From contig CANQEB010000027.1 of the NCBI GenBank assembly GCA_947594085.1, forward strand, positions 1-15,712: 15,712 nucleotides of DNA, in the 5' to 3' direction. Under the pieces are notes generated by a model, which was not told the DNA's origin, did not search any database, and was given only the letters and a program-made list of their open reading frames with translations. A program made the translations under genes and the position numbers. Shown piece after piece: positions 8,047-15,712 of this stretch (position 1 is the first letter of the stretch; each line of letters opens with the position of its first letter). The stretch comes from an uncultured Lachnospiraceae bacterium (GTDB lineage: Bacteria > Bacillota > Clostridia > Lachnospirales > Lachnospiraceae).

Positions 8047-9741
8047 ATGAAAAAACGGATGAAATATCTGGTCATGATGGTTTTGCTCATTACTGTGTTT
8101 TCTGCTGCGATTACGGCGTCGGCGAAAAATATTGCGACGGCCGTGCTGGAGAAAGAGAAAGACAGCAATGATGTGACGGTGGCGATCGATTTTTCGGAGA
8201 GCAAGACAGAAGTGATTACATCGCTCCGACTCAAGATACTTGTGGCAGTTGAAGAAGCTCGGGAAGTTGCATTTGACGGGCAGAGTGTGTCATTTGCGTT
8301 TGCAGACATTCCGGGTGTAGTGTGTGACGAGGACGTTATATACGATTCCGATATGACGGATTACGTCGTTGACCTTATTGTGTCTGGAAAAACCAATCTT
8401 TTCCAAAATGCGAACGGGGGTGCTCTGGAGATTGGCACGCTGCATCTGCCGGCAGGAGATTACTACGCGGTGGTTGGATGCGTGATCGCGGATGATGGAG
8501 AGGATAATGAGGAGGACAGTGCTTCAGAGCTTCAGTACGTGGACAGTGCGGGGATACAGACGATAACGGCTCGACTGAAGACCTTGGAGAACGTCTACAT
8601 TGGCAAAGAGGATCAGCCGGAAACGGAGACAGAAAAAACGGATCCGGAGGAGACAGAGCCGAGACCGCAGGATCCGGAGGATTCAAAAGAGACGGAAAAG
8701 ACACCGGATGATTTGACGGAGCCTGTGCCGTCTGGCCCGATCACAGGAGCCGAGACGACAGAGACAGAGCCAGAACAATCGAAACAACCGGAGAAGCAGG
8801 AGAAGCCGGAAGAATCGGAAAAAACGAAAGAGTCAGAAAAGCCAGAACTGAAGCCGGCAGAGTCACGCAAGAATGGGTTGTCTGCACCGACGCTCATAGT
8901 CAGGCCGGTGACAGGCACGAGGAAGATCAGCTTTGCCTGGCAGAATGTTAAGGGAGCGCAGGGATATCAGATCTTCAAATATGACGAGAAATCCGGAAAA
9001 TATAAGAAGTATAAGAACGTGAAGGGCCTTTCCTACACAGCGAAATTGAGCTATGGAAAGACATACCGCTTCAAGGTGCGCGCATACAAAAAGAAGGACG
9101 GCTCGAAGGTGTATGGTGCTTTCAGCGCCGAGAAGGAAGTGACGGTATCTTCTTTTAACAAGAGAAAAGCAGTGGACTTCCATGTGACAATCCCGAAGAA
9201 AGGCAAGAAGCTTCGCTTTACCTGGGAACAAGTGCCGGGGGCAGAAGGATATCAGATTCTGTGTTACTCGGAACAGACGAAGGAATATGAAGTCGTTAAG
9301 ACGATCTCTGACGGAGACACACTGACATGCAAGGCAGTGAAATATGGATATGCGACGGACTATCGCTTCAAGATGTGCGCATTTGCCTATGACGATCACG
9401 GGAACGAGGTATTCAGTGCCACGGGAGAAGAAAGCACGATCATGATACCACCGGCTCGCGTGAGCAAGATAAAAGTGAAGTCTCCGCGGGAATCCACGAT
9501 AAAAGTCAAATGGGAGGAAGCGGACGGCGCAGATGGTTACTTTATTTACAGAAGTGGCCCGGATGAAAAGGGCAAGATGAAGAAGATCGCAAAGGTCAAA
9601 GGCAAAAAGAAAAAGTATATCGATGAAGGTCTGGAAAGTGGAGCAAAGTATTATTATCAGGTGGTAGCGTACAGACGGACATCCGAAGGGAAAAAGCTGA
9701 CCGCCGAAGCGAGCAATGTAAAATCATCGAAGGTAAAATAA
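8047..9741 (+). CDS. Secreted protein with a possible cohesin-like N-terminal domain and three Fn3 repeats
   Basis: 564 residues. AGGAGG at 8033-8038 lies 8 bp before the ATG, and the gene begins 15 bp after the protease stop, so the two are surely co-transcribed. Residues 1-26 form a signal peptide (YLVMMVLLITVFSAAITASA). Residues ~28-180 form a beta-rich domain with VTVAIDF, ITSLRLKILV, SGKTNLF and ALEIGTLHL; the strand order and the GALEIGTLHL-type segment recall cohesin domains, but no strict signature is present. Residues ~188-278 are a Pro/Glu/Thr/Lys linker. Then come three Fn3 units (~280-365, ~367-460, ~468-560), each with a W at the start of the core and a G-Y-Q-I/F-I strand. They are very Lys-rich, which would suit binding to anionic wall polymers. 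There is no LPxTG motif. It may be the anchoring partner of the protease, or simply a second adhesin. Secretion and Fn3 are firm; the cohesin idea is inference. Confidence 0.8.
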   Translation: MKKRMKYLVMMVLLITVFSAAITASAKNIATAVLEKEKDSNDVTVAIDFSESKTEVITSLRLKILVAVEEAREVAFDGQSVSFAFADIPGVVCDEDVIYDSDMTDYVVDLIVSGKTNLFQNANGGALEIGTLHLPAGDYYAVVGCVIADDGEDNEEDSASELQYVDSAGIQTITARLKTLENVYIGKEDQPETETEKTDPEETEPRPQDPEDSKETEKTPDDLTEPVPSGPITGAETTETEPEQSKQPEKQEKPEESEKTKESEKPELKPAESRKNGLSAPTLIVRPVTGTRKISFAWQNVKGAQGYQIFKYDEKSGKYKKYKNVKGLSYTAKLSYGKTYRFKVRAYKKKDGSKVYGAFSAEKEVTVSSFNKRKAVDFHVTIPKKGKKLRFTWEQVPGAEGYQILCYSEQTKEYEVVKTISDGDTLTCKAVKYGYATDYRFKMCAFAYDDHGNEVFSATGEESTIMIPPARVSKIKVKSPRESTIKVKWEEADGADGYFIYRSGPDEKGKMKKIAKVKGKKKKYIDEGLESGAKYYYQVVAYRRTSEGKKLTAEASNVKSSKVK

Positions 9742-9775
9742 AAGAATATACAAGATAAAACGGAGGTGGAAAGAT

Positions 9776-10978
9776 ATGGGACTGATTAAGGCGGCGTTGG
9801 GATCTGCCGGGGGCGTACTTGCCGATGCATGGAAGGAGTATTTTTACTGCGAGGCGATGGATGCGGATATTTTGGTATGCAAGGGTGTGAAGCGGGCTTC
9901 CGGACGCTCTTCCAACAAACATGGAAGTGACAACATCATCACAGACGGCTCGGGAATTGCGGTGGCGGATGGACAGTGCATGATGATCGTCGAGAATGGC
10001 AAGGTGGCTGAGGTCTGCGCGGAGCCGGGTGAGTATGAGTACGACAGCAAGACGGAGCCGAGCATTCTGGGCGGTGGTTTTGGAGAGACGCTTCGGAAGA
10101 CGTTTGAGGCGATTGGCAAGCGTTTCGTGTTCGGCGGTGAGCCGGCGAAGGACCAGAGGATCTATTATTTCAACACGAAGGAGATCATGGGCAATAAATA
10201 TGGCACCGCGACTCCAGTACCTTTCCGCGTAATCGACCGCAACATCGGGTTGGACGTGGACATTTCGATTCGCTGCAACGGCGAGTATTCCTATCGCATC
10301 GCGGATCCGATCCTGTTCTACACGAATGTGTGCGGCAATGTCAGCGATGTGTACGAGCGCTCGGAGATGGACAGTATGCTCAAGACAGAGCTGATGACGG
10401 CACTTCAGCCGGCCTTTGCGAAGATCTCAGCGTTGGGTGTGCGCTATAGCGAGCTTCCGGGGCATACGATGGAGCTGGCGGATGCACTCAACGAAGTTCT
10501 CTCGAAGAAGTGGAAAGAGCTGCGAGGGATCGTGGTGGCGTCCTTTGGAATCAATTCGGTCTCGGCTTCGAAGGAAGACGAGGACATGATTAAGCAGATG
10601 CAGAAGAGCGCCGTGATGCGTGATCCGACGATGGCGGCGGCGACGCTTGTCGGCGCACAGGCGGATGCGATGCGAGCAGCTGCGTCGAACTCTGCGGGAG
10701 CGATGAACGGATTCATGGGTGTCAATATGGCGGCGAATGCCGGCGGGATGAATGCGCAGAACCTGTTTGCGATGGGGCAGCAGCAGGCGCAGACACAGGC
10801 GACGTCCGCGCAGGATGCCCCGGCGGGAAGCTGGACTTGCACGTGCGGCGCGGTGAATACCGGGAAATTCTGCTCTGAGTGTGGTGCGAAGAAGCCGGAC
10901 GAGAGCTGGACATGCTCCTGCGGCGCGGTGAACACTGGAAAGTTTTGTTCTGAGTGCGGTGCGAAGAGACCTGAATAA
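9776..10978 (+). CDS. SPFH-domain protein of the YdjI / virion-core-like type with two C-terminal zinc ribbons
   Basis: 400 residues; GGAGGTGG (9762-9769) gives a strong start 6 bp before the ATG. The first ~290 residues match the SPFH/prohibitin-like family called virion core protein in bacteria (COG4260), with the characteristic opening (LADAWKEYFYCEAM) and segments such as YYFNTKEIMGNKYGT and the VPFRV strand. There is no membrane helix. A Met/Ala/Asn/Gln-rich spacer (~292-350) precedes two near-identical ribbons with C355, C357, C366, C369 and C380, C382, C391, C394, which should each bind one zinc. In B. subtilis, YdjI is brought to the membrane by YdjG and YdjH and helps place PspA during envelope stress. 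The same three families sit together here in the order I-G-H, which supports the assignment. It lies 34 bp after the Fn3 gene with no terminator between. Confidence 0.85.
   Translation: MGLIKAALGSAGGVLADAWKEYFYCEAMDADILVCKGVKRASGRSSNKHGSDNIITDGSGIAVADGQCMMIVENGKVAEVCAEPGEYEYDSKTEPSILGGGFGETLRKTFEAIGKRFVFGGEPAKDQRIYYFNTKEIMGNKYGTATPVPFRVIDRNIGLDVDISIRCNGEYSYRIADPILFYTNVCGNVSDVYERSEMDSMLKTELMTALQPAFAKISALGVRYSELPGHTMELADALNEVLSKKWKELRGIVVASFGINSVSASKEDEDMIKQMQKSAVMRDPTMAAATLVGAQADAMRAAASNSAGAMNGFMGVNMAANAGGMNAQNLFAMGQQQAQTQATSAQDAPAGSWTCTCGAVNTGKFCSECGAKKPDESWTCSCGAVNTGKFCSECGAKRPE
10829..10975 (+). repeat. Tandem duplication of a zinc-ribbon coding unit (75 bp)
   Basis: Two head-to-tail copies, 10829-10903 and 10904-10975, encode S-W-T-C-x-C-G-A-V-N-T-G-K-F-C-S-E-C-G-A-K. 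The proteins are almost identical, but many third-codon bases differ (for example AATACC versus AACACT, TTCTGC versus TTTTGT). The duplication is therefore not very recent and the protein sequence has been kept by selection. Confidence 0.85.
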
Positions 10979-10998
10979 GAGATGAAGTGATATGACAG

Positions 10999-11041
10999 AC
11001 CGGCGCAGAAACTTGTGGTAAGCGAGCAGACCTGCGCCGGT
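10999..11041 (+). other. Long inverted repeat between the SPFH gene and the zinc-ribbon gene
   Basis: ACCGGCGCAG (10999-11008) is a perfect reverse complement of CTGCGCCGGT (11032-11041), with a 23-base loop. It lies in the 104-bp gap inside the cluster. No T-run follows the stem, so it does not look like a classical terminator. It may stabilise or be a processing site in the mRNA, tuning the SPFH gene against its two membrane partners, or act as a partial attenuator. Confidence 0.6.
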
Positions 11042-11082
11042 TATGAATTAGAAGAAAGGCTTTAGCTCTGGGCGGAGGGATT

Positions 11083-12168
11083 ATGGCAGATATTTTGGAG
11101 TACAAGTGTCCGTGTTGCGGAGGCGCGATTCAGTTCGACAGTGCCACTCAAAAAATGAAATGTCCATATTGTGACACGGAGTTTGAGGTGGATACGCTGA
11201 GGCAGTTTGAAGAAGAGAATATTGAGGAGGATCAGGATCCGAGCTGGAGCGCGGACAACGTTGCGCAGAGCGGCGATGAGCTCGACGGCGATCAGGAAGG
11301 ATTGGTCACGTATGTATGTGAGTCCTGCGGTGGACAGATCGTGGCAGACCGTAATATGGCGGCGTCGAGCTGCCCCTACTGCGGCAATTCTGTGATTGTC
11401 ACAAAACAACTCTCCGGTATGCTGCGCCCAGACTTTGTGATTCCGTTCAAGCTCGACAAGAAGGCGGCCGAAGACCGGCTCAGGCATCATTTGTCGGGGA
11501 AGGTCCTACTTCCTTCCCTGTTCAAGAAGGAGAGCCGGATCAAGGAGATAAAGGGAATCTATGTGCCGTTCTGGCTCTATGATTGCGACGCGCAGGCGGA
11601 TATCCGTTGTCGTGCGACAACGATCAACAGCTGGCGACAGGGCGACTATATGTACACTGAGACCCGGCACTATCTGGTGGCGCGCAGTGGCGACATCGGA
11701 TTCGACAAGGTTCCGGCGGATGGATCCCTCATGCTGGACGACGCGCTGATGGACTCGCTCGAGCCGTATGACTACTCGGAGGCGGTCGATTTCCAGACGG
11801 CCTACCTTGCGGGGTATTTCGCGGATAAATACGACCAGAGCTCTCAGGACTGCGCGCCGCGTGCAAACAGCCGCATGCGCGCAAGCACGCAGAGCGCCTT
11901 TCTAAGCACGATCGCCGGATATGCGACGTGCGTGCCGGAGCACATGAACATTCAGCTGAAGCAAGGCAGGATCCGCTATGCACTTCTCCCGGTTTGGCTT
12001 TTGGACACGGTGTACAAGGGCCAGACTTATACCTTTGCCATGAACGGCCAGACCGGAAAATTTATCGGGAATCTACCGACCGACAAAGGCAAGGCATTTG
12101 CAGTCGCGGGAGGCGTGTTTGCGGTGACGACGCTGTTGTCGTGGCTTTTGATGAACTTTTTGCTGTGA
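11083..12168 (+). CDS. Zinc-ribbon membrane protein of the YdjG type
   Basis: 361 residues. GGAGGG (11074-11079) is only ~4 bp before the ATG, a rather tight spacing, but no better start is seen. Two N-terminal zinc ribbons are visible: C9/C12 with C27/C30 (CPCC...CPYC), and C79/C82 with C97/C100 (CESC...CPYC), separated by an acidic linker (~45-72). The middle (~115-330) has the typical PFKLDKKAAEDRL and GIYVPFWLYDCDA segments of this family and ends in VWLLDTVYKGQ and TFAMNGQTGKFIG. One C-terminal helix (~336-361, VAGGVFAVTTLLSWLLMNFLL) anchors it, so the bulk is probably cytoplasmic. In B. subtilis, YdjG with YdjH recruits the SPFH protein YdjI to the membrane. It precedes the TPM gene by 12 bp. 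Assignment rests on both the domain order and the neighbours. Confidence 0.85.
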   Translation: MADILEYKCPCCGGAIQFDSATQKMKCPYCDTEFEVDTLRQFEEENIEEDQDPSWSADNVAQSGDELDGDQEGLVTYVCESCGGQIVADRNMAASSCPYCGNSVIVTKQLSGMLRPDFVIPFKLDKKAAEDRLRHHLSGKVLLPSLFKKESRIKEIKGIYVPFWLYDCDAQADIRCRATTINSWRQGDYMYTETRHYLVARSGDIGFDKVPADGSLMLDDALMDSLEPYDYSEAVDFQTAYLAGYFADKYDQSSQDCAPRANSRMRASTQSAFLSTIAGYATCVPEHMNIQLKQGRIRYALLPVWLLDTVYKGQTYTFAMNGQTGKFIGNLPTDKGKAFAVAGGVFAVTTLLSWLLMNFLL

Positions 12169-12180
12169 GAGGGCTGGCCT

Positions 12181-13095
12181 ATGAGAACGCGAAATAGAAG
12201 ACAGAGATGTGGAATATTTTTGGCAGGCGGAAAATCAATGAAGACTGAGTCGGCGGGCAGACGGCTGGCGAACAGACAATTAAAGCTCCTTGTGCTGCTC
12301 CTGCTTGGCTTGTACTGCTTCGGACTGTGCGCGTCAGCTGCCAACGATACGAAGGTGGTCGATGAGGCCGGACTCCTGACTTATGAAGAGGAACAGGAAT
12401 TGCAGGAGCGGCTCTCCGGGATCGCGGAAGAGTATCAGAGCGATGTGGTCGTTGCCACAGTGGATTCCTGTAGGGGAATGGACGTGCAGAGCTTCACAGA
12501 CAGGTATTATTATGAGAACGGCTACGGCTATGGACCGGAGATTGACGGAATTATATTGCTCGTCAGTATGCAGGAGCGGCGCTTTCATCTGGCGACCAGG
12601 GGCAGCGCAATCGATACATTTACGGATTATGGGCTTGAGGTCATAGACGACGAGATCACGCCTTACCTGAGAGAGGGCGAGTATGCCAAAGCGTTTGAGA
12701 CGTTCGCGGATCTCGCGGAGGAATTCCTGGAGGAAGACGAGAATGGATTGCCGTACGACACGAATCATGTCTACGAAGATCGTTCGGCCCGTTTGGTCAA
12801 TTCCATGATTCATTTTATGTTTGCGATGGGGATCGGCCTGTTTGCGGCCATCGTCACGTTAGTTGTGCTGTTTCAGCAGCTTCGCTCTGTGCACGTGAAG
12901 AATGAGGCCAGGGATTATGTGCGAAGCGGGAGTTTCCGCGTCACCCGCGCGAACGATATCTTCCTCTACCGCACGGTATCGCGGAGAAAGATTGAGCGAG
13001 AGAATTCATCCGGCGGTGGACATGGCGGCGGGAGCATGACGCACTCCGCGCCTGGAGGAGGCGGAAGAGCCGGCGGCCGCAGCGGATCGTTCTGA
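12181..13095 (+). CDS. TPM-domain membrane protein of the YdjH type
   Basis: 304 residues if started at ATG 12181. The ATG at 12238 (residue 20) would give a more usual signal peptide (short basic N-terminus, then LLVLLLLGLYCFGLCASA), and I lean towards it; neither start has a strong ribosome-binding site. After the leader, residues ~57-185 form a TPM domain: VVDEAGLLTYEEEQEL, SDVVVATVDSC, DGIILLVSMQERRFHLATRG, then acidic helices. TPM domains face outside the membrane. A second helix (~208-233, MIHFMFAMGIGLFAAIVTLVVLF) is followed by a basic region and a Gly-rich tail (SSGGGHGGGS... GGGGRAGGRSGSF), as is common in this family. It would sit next to the YdjG-like protein as a membrane anchor for the SPFH protein. 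It is the last gene of the cluster, ahead of the terminator at 13201-13260. Confidence 0.85.
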   Translation: MRTRNRRQRCGIFLAGGKSMKTESAGRRLANRQLKLLVLLLLGLYCFGLCASAANDTKVVDEAGLLTYEEEQELQERLSGIAEEYQSDVVVATVDSCRGMDVQSFTDRYYYENGYGYGPEIDGIILLVSMQERRFHLATRGSAIDTFTDYGLEVIDDEITPYLREGEYAKAFETFADLAEEFLEEDENGLPYDTNHVYEDRSARLVNSMIHFMFAMGIGLFAAIVTLVVLFQQLRSVHVKNEARDYVRSGSFRVTRANDIFLYRTVSRRKIERENSSGGGHGGGSMTHSAPGGGGRAGGRSGSF

Positions 13096-13121
13096 AGATG
13101 AAATCGAGCCGTGCGCCACTC

Positions 13122-13187
13122 GCAATCACAGATTGCTCGTGCGCGGGCCCCTCGCCGGGGCGGCATCGCCCTCTTTCAGAGAGCGAT
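13122..13187. repeat. Cluster of three short hairpins in the gap after the TPM gene
   Basis: Three stems follow one another: GCAATC/GATTGC (13122-13136, 3-base loop); GCCCC/GGGGC (13147-13161, 5-base loop); and ATCGC-c-CTCT-ttc-AGAG-a-GCGAT (13165-13187, one mismatch). The segment is more GC-rich than the terminator next to it. It contains no credible gene. It resembles an extragenic palindromic (REP-like) element, though with only one copy in view that cannot be confirmed. Confidence 0.55.
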
Positions 13188-13200
13188 TGCGTTGCCCTAT

Positions 13201-13260
13201 AAAAATAAAAGCAGCGATCTGCATTCATACGAGCATGAGCAGACCGCTGCTTTTATTTTT
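13201..13260. terminator. Bidirectional intrinsic terminator between the TPM and ABC-F genes
   Basis: AAAAATAAAAGCAGCG (13201-13216) pairs perfectly with CGCTGCTTTTATTTTT (13245-13260), and CTGC (13219-13222) with GCAG (13239-13242) extends the stem past a 2x2 bulge. Each strand therefore ends in a GC-rich stem plus a U-rich tract. It sits between two convergent genes and should stop transcripts from both. Confidence 0.9.
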
Positions 13261-13281
13261 GCACGGCTCGTAGCTTTCGCG

Positions 13282-14919
13282 TCAGTCGTCTTCCGGCATG
13301 CCTTCCGTCGTGTAGACCTGCCGCTTGCGCGCCATCTCGTCGCTCTCGAGGTACTCATCGTATGTCGTGATTTTGTCAATCAGTTTGCCGTTCGGCAGAA
13401 TTTCCATGATGCGGTTGGCCGTCGTCTGCACGATCTGATGGTCGCGGGACGTGAAGATCAGCACGCCCGGAAACTTGATCAGGCCGTTGTTCAGGGCCGT
13501 GATCGCCTCCATGTCGAGGTGATTTGTCGGCTCGTCGAAGAGCAGGACGTTCGCGCCGGAGATCATCATCTTTGAGAACATGCAGCGCACCCGCTCACCA
13601 CCGGAGAGCACCCGGAGCTTCTTCACACCGTCCTCGCCGGCGAACAGCATGCGGCCGAGGAAACCGCGCACGTAAGTCGCATCTTTGATCTCGGAGAACT
13701 GGGTCAGCCAGTCCGCGATCGTCAGGTCGGAATCGAATTCCTTTGTGCTGTCCTTCGGGAAGTAAGCCTGCGAGGTCGTGACACCCCACTTGAAATGTCC
13801 CTCGTCCGGGTCAATCTCGCCCATCAGGATTTGCAGAAACGTCGTCTTGGCGAGCTCGTTGCCGCCTACGAGGGCTACCTTGTCGTTGTGGCCGAGCGTG
13901 AACGTGATGTTGTCGAGCACCTTGACGCCGTCGATTGTCTTGGAGAGGTTCTCCACCATGAGCACCTCGTTGCCGATCTCGCGGTTCGGACGGAAATCAA
14001 TATATGGATATTTGCGGCTTGACGGCTTGATCTCGTCGAGCTGAATTTTTTCGAGTGCACGTTTTCTGGAGGTAGCCTGTTTGGACTTCGAGGCATTGGC
14101 GGAGAAGCGGGAGATAAATTCCTGCAGCTCCTTGATCTTTTCTTCCTTCTTCTTGTTCGCTTCCTTCATCTGGCGGATCAGCAGCTGGCTGGACTCGTAC
14201 CAAAAATCATAGTTGCCGGCGTAGAGCTGGATTTTTCCGTAGTCGATGTCCGCGATGTGCGTACAGACCTTGTTCAGGAAGTAGCGGTCGTGCGACACGA
14301 CGATCACGGTGTTGTTGAAGTTGATCAGAAATTCCTCGAGCCAGTTGATGGCATCGAGATCCAGGTGGTTCGTCGGCTCGTCGAACAGCAGGATGTCCGG
14401 GTTGCCGAACAGGGCGCGCGCCAGGAGCACCTTGACCTTCTGGCTGCCGTCGAGGTCTTTCATCAGGCTGTAGTGCAGGGCAGTATCGATGCCGAGACCG
14501 TTGAGGAGCATAGCCGCGTCTGATTCCGCCTCCCAGCCGTTCAGCTCGGCAAACTCCGCTTCGAGCTCACTGGCCCGGATGCCGTCCTCATCAGAAAAAT
14601 CTTCCTTTGCGTAGATTGCGTCCTTTTCTTTCATGATGTCATACAAGTGCTGATTGCCCATGATGACGGTGTCGAGGACAGGATACTCGTCGTACTTGAA
14701 GTGATCCTGCTCGAGCACAGACATGCGCTGCCCGGGTGTCATGAAGACGTCGCCTTTTGTTGTCTCCAGCTTGCCTGAGAGAATCTTCAGAAAGGTAGAT
14801 TTTCCGGCGCCGTTCGCGCCGATCAGCCCGTAGCAATTACCCTCTGTGAACTTGATATTCACGTCCTCAAACAAAGCTTTCTTGCCGATCCTAAGTGTTA
14901 CATTATTCGCACTGATCAT
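13282..14919 (-). CDS. ABC-F family ATPase, YbiT/YkpA-like
   Basis: 545 residues; TGAGGTT lies just before the ATG. Two fused nucleotide-binding domains with no membrane part, so it is a ribosome-associated ABC-F factor rather than a transporter. NBD1: Walker A GANGAGKST (34-42), signature LDGSQ (156-160), Walker B ILLFDEPTNHLD (176-187), H-loop SHD (209-211). A charged helical linker (~240-300, EANKKKEEKIKELQ... SKQATSRKRALEK) would reach the ribosomal P-site tRNA. NBD2: signature LSGGE (438-442) and Walker B VLLFDEPTNHLD (458-469), but Walker A reads GGNELAKTT (352-360), with Ala in place of the last Gly, and the H-loop reads SRD (491-493). NBD2 may thus have altered ATP use. Members of this group act in translation rather than antibiotic efflux; a resistance role is not indicated here. 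It stands alone with its own promoter. Confidence 0.92.
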   Translation of the reverse strand: MISANNVTLRIGKKALFEDVNIKFTEGNCYGLIGANGAGKSTFLKILSGKLETTKGDVFMTPGQRMSVLEQDHFKYDEYPVLDTVIMGNQHLYDIMKEKDAIYAKEDFSDEDGIRASELEAEFAELNGWEAESDAAMLLNGLGIDTALHYSLMKDLDGSQKVKVLLARALFGNPDILLFDEPTNHLDLDAINWLEEFLINFNNTVIVVSHDRYFLNKVCTHIADIDYGKIQLYAGNYDFWYESSQLLIRQMKEANKKKEEKIKELQEFISRFSANASKSKQATSRKRALEKIQLDEIKPSSRKYPYIDFRPNREIGNEVLMVENLSKTIDGVKVLDNITFTLGHNDKVALVGGNELAKTTFLQILMGEIDPDEGHFKWGVTTSQAYFPKDSTKEFDSDLTIADWLTQFSEIKDATYVRGFLGRMLFAGEDGVKKLRVLSGGERVRCMFSKMMISGANVLLFDEPTNHLDMEAITALNNGLIKFPGVLIFTSRDHQIVQTTANRIMEILPNGKLIDKITTYDEYLESDEMARKRQVYTTEGMPEDD

Positions 14920-14968
14920 TTGATAACCTCATATTTTCTATAATTTGAATTCCATTTGTTCCCTGCCT

Positions 14969-14996
14969 ATTATACATGAATCCCCGATAAATTCAA
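14969..14996 (-). promoter_or_regulatory. Promoter of the ABC-F gene
   Basis: On the minus strand TTGAAT (14991-14996) and TATAAT (14969-14974) are 16 bp apart, a near-consensus sigma-A promoter. The start codon lies about 50 bp downstream and is preceded by TGAGGTT. Confidence 0.75.
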
Positions 14997-15012
14997 GGAA
15001 AATGTATTTTAG

Positions 15013-15712
<700 letters not shown>

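Noticed and set aside
13111..13575. Plus-strand open frame overlapping the terminator and ABC-F gene
   Set aside because: It crosses the hairpin cluster and the strong terminator and then runs antisense to the conserved ABC-F domain; no ribosome-binding site or domain supports it.

Overview
The window looks like chromosome of an anaerobic, low-to-mid GC Gram-positive of the class Clostridia, most likely Lachnospiraceae and probably a gut commensal. The reasons are a pyruvate:ferredoxin oxidoreductase (NifJ) gene with a strong AGGAGG ribosome-binding site, a YbiT/YkpA-type ABC-F protein, large multidomain secreted proteins with Fn3, discoidin and dockerin modules, and the overall style of the proteins. 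The family assignment is inference from protein style; nothing here proves the species.

Layout, left to right. (1) 2-670: the 3' end of an NDP-sugar pyrophosphorylase-like nucleotidyltransferase gene. (2) 720-1214: a small four-helix membrane protein of unknown function. (3) 1217-1390, minus strand: the C-terminal remnant of a GGDEF (diguanylate cyclase) gene, cut at both ends. (4) 1391-1587: an AT-rich promoter region with an extended -10 box and a folded 5' leader. (5) 1588-13095: five genes on the plus strand with small gaps and no convincing internal terminator. They encode a ~2150-residue secreted M60 (enhancin/mucinase-type) metalloprotease with a dockerin-like module; a secreted protein with a possible cohesin-like N-terminal domain and three basic Fn3 repeats; and three proteins resembling Bacillus subtilis YdjI (SPFH), YdjG (zinc ribbon plus membrane helix) and YdjH (TPM). 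(6) 13122-13260: a hairpin cluster, then a strong bidirectional terminator. (7) 13282-14919, minus strand: the ABC-F ATPase with its own promoter. (8) 15187-end: the start of nifJ, read divergently from ABC-F, with a promoter and a perfect dyad in its leader.

How the genes may work together. The first two genes of the long cluster look like an enzyme and a surface partner. The protease carries two EF-hand-type dockerin loops, and the next gene, 15 bp away, encodes a secreted protein whose N-terminal domain may have a cohesin fold and whose C-terminal Fn3 domains are very basic, as if to hold it on the wall. If so, this is a two-gene, miniature cellulosome-like arrangement for a glycoprotein protease rather than a cellulase. 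The next three genes match the YdjGHI set, which in B. subtilis recruits PspA to the membrane, but no pspA lies nearby. Their coupling to a large secreted protease suggests, as inference only, envelope maintenance linked to heavy export. ABC-F and nifJ are separate housekeeping units.
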